Assembly (NCBI GenBank): GCA_003243445.1
Contig: QFQQ01000099.1
Span: 1-17,992, forward strand
Direction of reading: 5' to 3'
DNA: 17,992 nucleotides
From: Citrobacter freundii
Lineage (GTDB): Bacteria > Bacteroidota > Bacteroidia > Chitinophagales > Chitinophagaceae
Both the position numbers and the translations under genes were made by a program. The notes under the pieces were generated by a model. The model saw nothing but the letters and a program-made list of their open reading frames with translations. It did no database searches and was not told the origin of the DNA. Positions 6,985 to 13,176 of the stretch are shown piece after piece; the stretch's first letter is position 1, and each line of letters starts with the position of its first letter.

Positions 6985-7141
6985 AGGTTTCAGAGGTTCC
7001 ATAGGTTCCATAGGTTCCAGAGGTTCCAGAGGTCGGCAGTCGTTAAAGGATGAACAGTTGAAATAATTGGCAACTTAGTTTTTATTTTCCGTTTGTGCTA
7101 ACCTCTGGAACTTCTGGAACCCCTGGAACTCCTGGAACCTC
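6985..7141. repeat. Inverted 9-bp AGGTTCCAT/AGGTTCCAG arrays
   Basis: Five exact-phase 9-base units run from 6985 to 7029 (AGGTTTCAG, AGGTTCCAT twice, AGGTTCCAG twice). The opposite orientation follows at 7102-7137 with four 9-base units (CCTCTGGAA, CTTCTGGAA, CCCCTGGAA, CTCCTGGAA). About 65 bases without a gene lie between. The structure sits between two convergent genes, the Glu-type receiver (+) and the LytTR regulator (-). Any open frame here is simply the translated repeat. Confidence 0.85.
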
Positions 7142-7179
7142 AACACCCTTTCGCCTCTCTGAAACTTTCTGGAACCCCC

Positions 7180-7911
7180 TCACCGCGGAAACCCTTCCTG
7201 CAACCTCTTCAACACCTGCATCCGGTAAAGCTTTCCTATCGCCAGCTCAGCATTATTTATATGTATGCGTTCTGTTGAAAACGAACTGACCTTATCTATC
7301 GCAATAATAAAAGAACGGTGGATCCGGATAAAGCATGCTTCAGGCAGGATCGCTTCCAATGCCGTCATGGAATGCTTGGTGATCAGCTCACCGGTTGTAG
7401 TATGCACGCGTACATAATCTTTCAGGCTTTCGATGTAAAGGATCTGGTCAAGAAAAACTTTCACCATTTTGCGGTCAGCACGGAAATACAGAAAGGATGA
7501 TCCCGAAGTGCTGTCACCAGCAATTACAGTTGTATCAGTTGCTGTTTCCTGTGCAGGCAATGCTTTCATCACTGCTTTTAAAAAACGTTCAAAGCTGACA
7601 GGTTTAAGCAAATAGTCTGTCACATCCAGATCAAATGCCTGCAATGCATATTGTTCAAAAGCTGTTGTAAGGATCACTTTGGGAATAACAGGCATTGTCT
7701 TCAGCAACTCAATACCTGAGATCCTTGGCATTTGAATATCGAGAAAAAGAAGATCTATGGACTGTTGTTTTAACATGACCATAGCCTGCACGGCATTGGC
7801 ACATTCTCCCGCGATTGTAAGCATGGGCAGCTGAGAGATATACCGCCGCAGCACTTCCCTTGCAGGTGGTTCATCATCCACGATCAGGCAGGTATATTTT
7901 CTGTCGGTCAT
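7180..7911 (-). CDS. LytTR-family response regulator
   Basis: This 243-residue regulator has an N-terminal receiver (about 5-120): acidic pocket D12-D13-E14, phospho-acceptor D58 (LLFLDIQMP), Thr82/83 (VILTTAF) and Lys103-Pro104 (LLKPVS). The C-terminal DNA-binding LytTR domain (about 140-240) is recognised by FLYFRADRKMVKVFLDQILY, the IESLKDYVRVHT block, and FIRIHRSFIIAIDKV. Members bind DNA through beta strands and control envelope, adhesion or transport genes. Its start overlaps the stop of the kinase gene by one base (TAATG), which indicates translational coupling and a true two-component pair. The targets are unknown; the nearest divergent gene is the DUF4440 gene at 9245. Confidence 0.95.
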   Translation of the reverse strand: MTDRKYTCLIVDDEPPAREVLRRYISQLPMLTIAGECANAVQAMVMLKQQSIDLLFLDIQMPRISGIELLKTMPVIPKVILTTAFEQYALQAFDLDVTDYLLKPVSFERFLKAVMKALPAQETATDTTVIAGDSTSGSSFLYFRADRKMVKVFLDQILYIESLKDYVRVHTTTGELITKHSMTALEAILPEACFIRIHRSFIIAIDKVSSFSTERIHINNAELAIGKLYRMQVLKRLQEGFPR

Positions 7912-9047
7912 TAGTTGATGACTTTATTTAGTTCGATCTTCAGGTTCACGAAAAACATTTCCGCTTCTTCATCTATCTGCAAAGTATGTTTTTGCGGATA
8001 AAGAAGCGCCAGCCTTTTGCGTACGTTGGCAATACCGATGCCACCTTCAGGATGCCGGATCTGCTCATCTTTACCATTCACCAGTTTCATGATCAGCTGG
8101 TCATGATTCAGTTCAATGGTCAGATTGATCCAGGGCCGTTCCAGCATTCCGCTTGCCCCATGTTTGAACGCATTTTCTATGAAAGGAAGCAACAGCAACG
8201 GGGAAATGAAGTGTGAGGAATGCTCCGGCATGTTGATGCTCAGATCAAGCGACTGGTCATAGCGAAGGGTTTCCAGTTGTACATAGTCGCTGATCAATTG
8301 CAGCTCCTTGTCAAGCGGCACCAGCGGCTTGTTTGCTTCATATAAAATATATCGCAGCATGGCTGATAGCCGGACGATCATAGCGGAAGCTCTTTCAGAG
8401 CCATCCTGTGCAAGCGAATAAATATTGTTCAGTGTATTGAATAAAAAATGCGGATGCAGTTGCGCTTTGAGCATCTGCAGTTCTGCATTGATCTTTTCTT
8501 TTTCAAGTGAAAGCGCTGACTGCTGTTTTTCATAAAAACATTTCATCAGTTTGATCGCAGCCGCAATTCCTCCAACCGTTACCGCGCCTCTCAATCCAGC
8601 CAGCATGGCAACGCCGATCGCGATCTTCTGCGGCGTATGCGGATTGCGTGCAACAAGATCCGATACGGAGCGGCTCATGAGATATCGTACCTGGTCAATA
8701 ACGGTGATGGACATGATCGCCGCAAACACAGCTGTTAATAATACCAGTAATAAGGACGCGATCATTGCCTGCAGATACTTTCCCGGGATCACCAGTCTGG
8801 GTATCACGAAATACATCAGCGTATAAGCAAGAAAAACCTGCGGCAATAAAAATAATACTGCTTCCGGCAACGTCAGATAAAGACGCATCCAGAAGCTTTG
8901 ACCGGTAAGTAAAGGAGATGGCGTAAATGAATACAGGAACAGTTGAAATAATAGCCACGAAGCCCAGAAACTCAAATGGCGGATCCATTTCCACTTGCGT
9001 TCATTAGAAAAGATAAAAGGTAATGTCAGCACCTGTGTTTTTTTCAA
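7911..9047 (-). CDS. LytS/YehU-type sensor histidine kinase
   Basis: This 378-residue membrane kinase belongs to the His_kinase (PF06580-type) family that pairs with LytTR regulators. Four hydrophobic segments lie at about 24-42, 60-82, 93-117 and 142-165. A helical region (about 172-196) leads to the H-box LHPHFLFNTLN, with the likely phospho-His at 200. The ATPase part has the N-box PFIENAFKHG (288-297) and the glycine box GGIGIANVRKRL (335-346). No periplasmic or PAS sensor domain is seen, so the membrane part is presumably the sensor. The only start that fits is TTG at 9045-9047; the nearby ATG at 9055-9057 is out of frame and the next in-frame Met is residue 54. A 1-base overlap couples it to the regulator. 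Confidence 0.93.
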   Translation of the reverse strand: MKKTQVLTLPFIFSNERKWKWIRHLSFWASWLLFQLFLYSFTPSPLLTGQSFWMRLYLTLPEAVLFLLPQVFLAYTLMYFVIPRLVIPGKYLQAMIASLLLVLLTAVFAAIMSITVIDQVRYLMSRSVSDLVARNPHTPQKIAIGVAMLAGLRGAVTVGGIAAAIKLMKCFYEKQQSALSLEKEKINAELQMLKAQLHPHFLFNTLNNIYSLAQDGSERASAMIVRLSAMLRYILYEANKPLVPLDKELQLISDYVQLETLRYDQSLDLSINMPEHSSHFISPLLLLPFIENAFKHGASGMLERPWINLTIELNHDQLIMKLVNGKDEQIRHPEGGIGIANVRKRLALLYPQKHTLQIDEEAEMFFVNLKIELNKVIN

Positions 9048-9222
9048 GATACACCATGCTTATCTTTTTTGACAACGACAATAAAGATATTCGCCGGATA
9101 ACTGCTCTGGTAATGTAAAAGCCATTCGTCGACGCTGAACGGCCTATGCTGAAGGCCACGATCTTATACCTCATGAAGGCGATCGTACAGCGAATTTCCC
9201 TGTAAAAGAAAACGCAGGCATT

Positions 9223-9230
9223 TAGGTTTG
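9223..9230 (+). promoter_or_regulatory. TAnnTTTG box upstream of DUF4440 gene
   Basis: TAGGTTTG matches TAnnTTTG and ends 14 bases before the ATG at 9245. A TTT at 9195-9197 is the only -33-like candidate, and its spacing is too wide. The position relative to the start is as expected for this phylum. Confidence 0.45.
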
Positions 9231-9244
9231 TTCAAAATCTGAAT

Positions 9245-9700
9245 ATGAAACGCATTCTTTTCTTCTTCTTTTTCACTGTCACCGCTGCTGCGGCTTATTC
9301 GCAGATCGATACTGTCAGCTATCCCGAACAGCGGAAACAGATCATGGACATACTACACAAGTCAGGCCCGGGAACGGAAAAAAGTTGCGGTGACCTCGTC
9401 GCGGTCGGCCCTAAAGGCGATCTCTCATTATCCCGCAAGGAATGGGCTGCCGCACAATCAAAAGAACAGGTCGTTTTCAAATCAGTCCGGGTCGTTCCCG
9501 GCACCGAGATCATCAGGGTTTACGACGGAACCTCCGCTGTGGTCAATTTCCTGGCAGACGTGGCGCTGACTGTCGGTGGTAAGGACATCAGCCTGAAAGT
9601 GCGTCGCCTCGAAGTCTATCACAAGACCCCGTCAGGCTGGTGCATGGTAGCAGGGCAGGGAACACAGGTGGATGAGACCTTGTTTCCGGTTGACCGTTGA
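9245..9700 (+). CDS. Secreted DUF4440 / NTF2-like protein
   Basis: This 151-residue protein has a strong signal peptide (MKRILFFFFFTVTAAAAYSQ, cleavage probably near residue 19). The mature part resembles the SnoaL/NTF2-like DUF4440 fold: an N-terminal helix (PEQRKQIMDILHKSG), the segment LSRKEWAAA, then strands with VFKSVRVVPG, IIRVYDGTSAVVNFLADVAL, LKVRRLEVYHK and SGWCMVAGQGTQV. The conserved W near the end and the final TQV are typical. Members bind small ligands or act as accessory domains; no catalytic residues are assigned here. It should be periplasmic or surface-exposed. It is divergent from the histidine kinase, with 197 bases between them, so it could be a target of the LytTR regulator (inference only). 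A heptamer array begins about 10 bases after its stop. Confidence 0.8.
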   Translation: MKRILFFFFFTVTAAAAYSQIDTVSYPEQRKQIMDILHKSGPGTEKSCGDLVAVGPKGDLSLSRKEWAAAQSKEQVVFKSVRVVPGTEIIRVYDGTSAVVNFLADVALTVGGKDISLKVRRLEVYHKTPSGWCMVAGQGTQVDETLFPVDR

Positions 9701-9709
9701 TGGATGGGT

Positions 9710-9761
9710 GATGGTCGATGGTCGATGGTCGATGTTCGATGGTCGATGGTCGATGTTCGAT
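9710..9761. repeat. GATGGTC heptamer array (left arm)
   Basis: Seven contiguous 7-base units lie in exact phase: GATGGTC three times, GATGTTC, GATGGTC twice, GATGTTC. The array starts 9 bases after the DUF4440 stop. It is the opposite-strand partner of the array at 10053-10122 and belongs to the word family also seen at 3634-3675 and 11124-11220. Confidence 0.85.
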
Positions 9762-9923
9762 CACGGGGTGAAAGCTGTGTTTTGATTTTAGAAATTATAA
9801 TCTTTAAGCCTCCGAGTACTGCGTCACAATGGCATAGAAAAGGTGGCTGGTTGAATAGAATGGTAGGAAAAAGCCTCTTATCGGGTCAAAAAAGACCAAA
9901 TTTCCGGTAGAACATAAATCGAA

Positions 9924-9962
9924 CTAACCTAGAACAAGAACACATCTAACCTAGAACAAGAA
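9924..9962. repeat. 17-bp direct repeat
   Basis: CTAACCTAGAACAAGAA occurs at 9924-9940 and again at 9946-9962, a 22-base period. It differs from the heptamer word families. It could be a pair of protein-binding sites or a small local duplication. Confidence 0.7.
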
Positions 9963-10052
9963 GAAATAAAAAAATCACCTTTTACAATAAATCTGTCTGA
10001 TCTGTCATCCTGGCACAATATATCCATACTAAAGCGCTGTATGCCCATCCAC

Positions 10053-10122
10053 CATCGAACATCGAACATCGACCATCCAACATCGGCCATCGGCCATCGA
10101 TCATCCACCCTCCACCCTCCAA
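10053..10122. repeat. CATCGAA/CATCGGC heptamer array (right arm)
   Basis: Ten contiguous 7-base units lie in exact phase: CATCGAA twice, CATCGAC, CATCCAA, CATCGGC twice, CATCGAT, CATCCAC, CCTCCAC, CCTCCAA. It is complementary in style to the array at 9710-9761, so the two could pair across about 290 bases. Units drift towards CCTCCAC at the right end. Confidence 0.85.
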
Positions 10123-10192
10123 CTCCAATTGTAGATTTTATCCGACAAAAAAATACCCCTATCCGACTACAGGTTTTTTAATCCGGTTCTAA

Positions 10193-10200
10193 TACATTTG
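10193..10200 (+). promoter_or_regulatory. TAnnTTTG box upstream of small hypothetical gene
   Basis: TACATTTG matches TAnnTTTG 37 bases before the ATG at 10238. The region around -33 is T-rich (GGTTTTTTAA), but TTTG is not present at the ideal spacing. Confidence 0.45.
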
Positions 10201-10237
10201 ATGCATCTAATTTTCCTGATTCGTAAATGTTTGCTGT

Positions 10238-10546
10238 ATGAAAAAATGGCGTCGGGTCCTTCAGTGGCTATTTATCCGCCATGTGGCGGCTTTTGAAGAG
10301 GAGCTCTATCCGGAATTGGTGCATCAACCGGTAGCGGATGCGGAGGCGATCCGGTTGTCTGTGCGTCGTCATTTCAGGGTGGCCCGCCCGGATCAGCCAT
10401 ACCTGCTGGCTTATGATGCGGATTATGATACGATCGTTGAAGAGTTTTACCAGGAAGGTTGGGTCATTCAATTAAAAGTAGAGGAGGATGGGGGAATGGC
10501 TTATTATATTTCCCCGAGCCGCAGCATTATATCAGCACGCGTTTAA
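10238..10546 (+). CDS. Small hypothetical protein
   Basis: I do not recognise this 102-residue protein. It begins MKKWRRVLQWLFIRHVAAFE, a basic, aromatic N-terminus that may be an amphipathic helix rather than a cleavable signal. It continues with an acidic/hydrophobic body (EEELYPELVHQ, DADYDTIVEEFYQEGW, IQLKVEEDGGMAYYI). No Cys pairs or catalytic motifs are visible. A promoter-like box upstream, a bidirectional terminator 60 bases downstream and a balanced composition support a real gene. It is convergent with the DUF4834-type gene. It is probably cytoplasmic or peripheral to the membrane, and may be lineage-specific. Confidence 0.6.
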   Translation: MKKWRRVLQWLFIRHVAAFEEELYPELVHQPVADAEAIRLSVRRHFRVARPDQPYLLAYDADYDTIVEEFYQEGWVIQLKVEEDGGMAYYISPSRSIISARV

Positions 10547-10605
10547 AAAGAAGGTTTCGACGGTTACAAACCTTAGAATTCGATCACACAAAACTACTTG
10601 CTTTC

Positions 10606-10626
10606 AAGCCCGGCCCTGCCGGGCTT
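10606..10626. terminator. Bidirectional intrinsic terminator
   Basis: AAGCCCGGC-CCT-GCCGGGCTT is a perfect 9-bp GC-rich stem with a 3-base loop. On the plus strand ATTTATT follows, and on the minus strand GAAAG follows, so termination is best supported for the plus-strand gene ending at 10546. It lies between two convergent genes and may serve both. Confidence 0.75.
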
Positions 10627-10657
10627 ATTTATTGAGTATCACCTGGCGACGGTCTGC

Positions 10658-10903
10658 CTATTTAATTTCTTCAAAATCAATATAATCCCCTTCCGGCTTC
10701 GCCTTCGGTTTGGGTTGTTGCGAAGATTGTTGCTGAAAAGGATTATTTCCCTGCTGCTGATTCATCTGCTGCTGCATCGCATCCTGCATCTGGCGGAACT
10801 GGCGTTTCATCTGTCTGCTCGCCTTGAATACGGGGATAACAAACTTGAAGATGAGGTTATAAAGAAACCAGGCCAATAAGAAATATAGAACGTATCTCAA
10901 CAT
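10658..10903 (-). CDS. DUF4834-type small membrane protein
   Basis: This 81-residue protein has an N-terminal membrane helix (about 3-26, YVLYFLLAWFLYNLIFKFVI). A basic segment follows (KASRQMKRQFRQMQDAM), then a Gln/Asn-rich low-complexity stretch (MQQQMNQQQGNN, FQQQSSQQ), a Pro/Lys linker, and the conserved C-terminus GDYIDFEEIK. This layout and the final YIDFEEI box match the DUF4834 family of Bacteroidota, whose function is unknown. It is likely an inner-membrane protein with a cytoplasmic tail. The ATG at 10901-10903 is the natural start. Its promoter must lie in the region shared with rimP, which is transcribed in the other direction. Confidence 0.8.
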   Translation of the reverse strand: MLRYVLYFLLAWFLYNLIFKFVIPVFKASRQMKRQFRQMQDAMQQQMNQQQGNNPFQQQSSQQPKPKAKPEGDYIDFEEIK

Positions 10904-11007
10904 AGTGCGACAAAGCTACAATACTATCAATAATCAGACCGGCCACAGGTCATATACTTTGTTAAAGACCGGTGAGTTCCCGCCCATTACCGGCGAAAAG
11001 TATAAGT

Positions 11008-11040
11008 TTTGGAACGAATACTACTATTCCCTTACTTTTG
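11008..11040 (+). promoter_or_regulatory. Promoter of rimP-nusA-infB
   Basis: TTTG at 11008-11011 and TACTTTTG at 11033-11040 are separated by 21 bases. This is close to the Bacteroidota pattern TTTG-N19/20-TAnnTTTG and is the best two-box promoter in the window. Transcription would begin near 11045, giving a leader of about 200 bases before rimP. Confidence 0.65.
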
Positions 11041-11058
11041 CATCGGAAAAAGCGCAGT

Positions 11059-11086
11059 AAGAAGGGAACGGAGTCGTTCCCTTCTT
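11059..11086 (+). promoter_or_regulatory. Perfect leader hairpin ahead of rimP
   Basis: AAGAAGGGAACG at 11059-11070 and CGTTCCCTTCTT at 11075-11086 form a perfect 12-bp stem with loop GAGT. It lies about 15 bases after the predicted transcription start. It is followed by CTATTATC and no long T-run, so it is not a classic terminator. It may stabilise the mRNA 5' end or bind a regulatory protein. Confidence 0.65.
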
Positions 11087-11123
11087 CTATTATCGAACTT
11101 TAGGTTGCTGTTGAACCAGGTCG

Positions 11124-11220
11124 GTTCGATGTTCGATGCCCGATGTCCGATGGTCGGAATACAGATGAATCGTCTATTCCAGTCCATCAAGCGAACATCG
11201 AACATCGATCATCGGACATC
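11124..11220. repeat. Inverted heptamer arrays in the rimP leader
   Basis: The left array has units GTTCGAT twice, GCCCGAT, GTCCGAT and GGTCGG (11124-11157). The right array (11192-11220) has CGAACATCG-type units in the opposite orientation. About 34 bases lie between, so the leader RNA can fold into a stem that ends 24 bases before the rimP start. It is the same word family as at 3634-3675 and 9710-10122. Confidence 0.8.
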
Positions 11221-11244
11221 AAAAAGCGGCTAATTGAAAGAATT

Positions 11245-11715
11245 ATGGCTACCGACGGCTACATACCAATACTCGAACAAAAAATAAACGCCCTGATCGA
11301 TGCAGACAAGGATGTTTTCCTGGTTGAGATCAGAATAAAACCGACAAACAATGTGAAAGTCTTCCTGGATTCCGATCTGGGAATCAGTATTGAGCGGTTG
11401 ATCCAGTACAACCGGGCGTTGTATAAACAGCTGGAAGAAGAGAATATCTTTCCAAACGGAGATTTCTCCCTGGAAGTTTCGTCACCCGGACTGGACGAGC
11501 CGCTGAAATTGCACCGCCAGTACCTGAAGAACATCGGACGATTCGTGGAAGTGACGCTGGTGGACGGTGTAAAAAAAGAAGGAAAGCTGATCAGCACTTC
11601 TGAGGATGGAATTGTCATTGAAGAAGAAAAAGGAAAAGGAAAGAAAAAAGAGCTGATCCAGCAGGAAATTGCGTTCCCGGCCATAAAGATGACCAAAGTT
11701 CAAATCAAATTTTAA
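11245..11715 (+). CDS. rimP: Ribosome maturation factor RimP
   Basis: With the ATG at 11245 (MATDGYIPILEQKINALID) the protein has 156 residues, the normal family length. An upstream ATG at 11143 in the same frame would add 34 residues translated from the heptamer repeat, so I reject it. RimP binds the 30S subunit and assists its assembly. The signature LEVSSPGLDEPLK (76-88) marks the end of the N-terminal alpha/beta domain. The C-terminal SH3-like barrel follows (RFVEVTLVDGVKKEGKLIS onward), with a Lys/Glu-rich loop EEEKGKGKKKEL. It is followed by nusA after 87 bases, the classic gene order, and is the first gene of the predicted transcript starting near 11045. Confidence 0.94.
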   Translation: MATDGYIPILEQKINALIDADKDVFLVEIRIKPTNNVKVFLDSDLGISIERLIQYNRALYKQLEEENIFPNGDFSLEVSSPGLDEPLKLHRQYLKNIGRFVEVTLVDGVKKEGKLISTSEDGIVIEEEKGKGKKKELIQQEIAFPAIKMTKVQIKF

Positions 11716-11802
11716 ATAAAACAGACAACATTTCATTCAAATTAAATTAAAACCGCAAGCAGGGCCAGCAACGGCAGGGCAGCGGGTAACAAACTCAGTT
11801 CT

Positions 11803-13050
11803 ATGGCAAGTATCAATCTTATAGAAGCATTCCAGGAGTTCAAGGATGCGGAAAATATTGACCGTCCCACGATGATGAAAGTGGTGGAGGACGTTTTCAA
11901 AACCCTGCTGCGTAAAAAGTACGGCAGTGATGAAAACTTTGATGTGATCGTGAATGCTGAGAAAGGTGACCTTGAGATCGTTCGTCACCGGATGATCGTT
12001 GAAGACGGACAGGTGGAAGATCCGCTTGCGCAGGTGGCTTATTCAGAAGCTACCAAGATTGAACCTGACTTTGAGGTGGGCGAAGAGTTATTCCAGGAAA
12101 TAGACCTGTATGACTTTGGAAGGAGAGCGATCCTGGCAGCCAAACAAACACTGGCAAGCCGTATCAGTGATCTGAAAAAGAACGTACTGGCAAAAAAATA
12201 TGGCGATAGGATCGGTGAGATCATCAGTGCCGAAGTTTACCAGGTATGGAAAAAAGAGATCCTGCTCCTGGACGAAGAAGGTAACGAACTGATCCTGCCG
12301 AAAAGCGAGCAGATCCCCCAGGATTACTTTAAAAAAGGAGAGAATATCCGTGCAGTGGTGAAAAAGGTTGATATGAAAAATAACAACCCCGTGATCATCC
12401 TCTCCCGTACTTCGCCTGATTTTCTGGCTAAATTATTGGAGATAGAAGTCCCGGAAATTTTCGACGGCCTTATCGTTATCAAAAAGATCGTTCGCGATCC
12501 GGGTGAAAGAGCAAAAGTGGCAGTGGAATCTTATGATGACAGGATCGACCCCGTGGGTGCCTGTGTGGGTATGAAAGGCAGCCGTATCCATGGCATTGTT
12601 CGTGAGCTGAAAAACGAAAATATCGACGTGATCAACTGGACCAGCAATATCCAGTTGCTTATCCAACGCTCCCTTACTCCAGCCAAGATCACCAGCATGG
12701 ACCTCGATCAGGAAAAAAAACATGCAAGCGTTTATCTCAAACCGGACCAGGTATCCCTGGCCATCGGACGCCGTGGCGTGAACATTAAACTCGCCTGCGA
12801 GCTCACCGGTTTTGAACTGGACGTTTACCGCGATTCTGAAGAAGAAACTGAAGAATTCGATGTGGATCTTGAAGAATTCAGCGATGAAATTGAAACATGG
12901 GTGATCGAAGAGCTCAAACGCGTCGGTTGTGATACAGCCCGCAGCGTGCTCAACCTCACCCCCGAAGAACTCGAACGCCGCACCGATCTTGAAAAAGAAA
13001 CGATCGCTGATGTGAGACGCGTGCTGCAGGCAGAGTTCGAAAAAGAATAG
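11803..13050 (+). CDS. nusA: Transcription termination/antitermination factor NusA
   Basis: This 415-residue NusA binds RNA polymerase and nascent RNA and controls pausing, termination and antitermination. The N-terminal polymerase-binding domain covers about 1-130. The S1 domain (about 133-200) begins near GEIISAEVYQVWKKEILLL and includes KGENIRAVVKKVD. The first KH domain contains GMKG (256-259, GACVGMKGSRIHGIVREL). The second KH domain contains the GxxG-type loop AIGRRG (320-325). A short acidic region (EEETEEFDVDLEEF) leads to a C-terminal helical hairpin ending in VLQAEFEKE. The long acidic repeats of E. coli NusA are absent, which fits the shorter Bacteroidota form. It sits between rimP and infB; an A/T fold-back repeat begins one base after its stop. 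Confidence 0.96.
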   Translation: MASINLIEAFQEFKDAENIDRPTMMKVVEDVFKTLLRKKYGSDENFDVIVNAEKGDLEIVRHRMIVEDGQVEDPLAQVAYSEATKIEPDFEVGEELFQEIDLYDFGRRAILAAKQTLASRISDLKKNVLAKKYGDRIGEIISAEVYQVWKKEILLLDEEGNELILPKSEQIPQDYFKKGENIRAVVKKVDMKNNNPVIILSRTSPDFLAKLLEIEVPEIFDGLIVIKKIVRDPGERAKVAVESYDDRIDPVGACVGMKGSRIHGIVRELKNENIDVINWTSNIQLLIQRSLTPAKITSMDLDQEKKHASVYLKPDQVSLAIGRRGVNIKLACELTGFELDVYRDSEEETEEFDVDLEEFSDEIETWVIEELKRVGCDTARSVLNLTPEELERRTDLEKETIADVRRVLQAEFEKE

Positions 13051-13051
13051 T

Positions 13052-13145
13052 AAGTAAAAAATAAAAAGTCAAAAGTCAAAAGTAACCCCGCCCTCAAATT
13101 GAGTAGCTTTGAACTGTTAAGCGGGGGCATTTTTACTTTTTACTT
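13052..13145. repeat. A/T word fold-back between nusA and infB
   Basis: The outer arms 13052-13067 and 13130-13145 pair at 15 of 16 positions. An inner GC pair CCCCGC (13086-13091) with GCGGGG (13121-13126) strengthens the fold. AAAGTC/AAAAGT words repeat in the left side. It starts right after the nusA stop and ends 31 bases before the infB start, so it would fold in the rimP-nusA-infB transcript and could terminate, attenuate or process it. Confidence 0.75.
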
Positions 13146-13176
13146 GGAAACGAATTAGAAAACTTTAAAACACTTA

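Larger units (their letters stand above)
9701..10237. other. 537-base gap: two heptamer arrays, no gene
   Basis: No credible gene is seen. The gap begins and ends with heptamer arrays in opposite orientation (9710-9761 and 10053-10122). Between them lies about 290 bases of A/T-rich DNA with a 17-bp direct repeat (9924-9940 and 9946-9962) and a small stem GGTC-AAAAAA-GACC near 9887-9900. The right end holds the promoter-like box at 10193-10200 for the next gene. A small RNA cannot be excluded, but no clear promoter-plus-terminator pair supports one. Confidence 0.6.
10904..11244. other. rimP upstream region
   Basis: This 341-base gap holds the start region of the DUF4834-type gene (-) and the promoter and long leader of rimP (+). 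Inside are a well-spaced promoter (11008-11040), a perfect 12-bp leader hairpin (11059-11086) and an inverted heptamer array (11124-11220). Open frames here that join rimP translate the repeat and are not used. Confidence 0.7.

Noticed and set aside
7095..7289. Gly/Thr/Ser/Pro-rich small ORF
   Set aside because: It is a translation of the nonamer array running into the 3' part of the LytTR gene on the other strand.
9704..10122. Possible CRISPR array
   Set aside because: Units are 7 bases in direct contact with no spacers, and no cas gene is near.
11143..11244. N-terminal extension of RimP from an upstream ATG
   Set aside because: The extra 34 residues are a translation of the heptamer array. 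The start at 11245 gives the normal RimP length and N-terminus.
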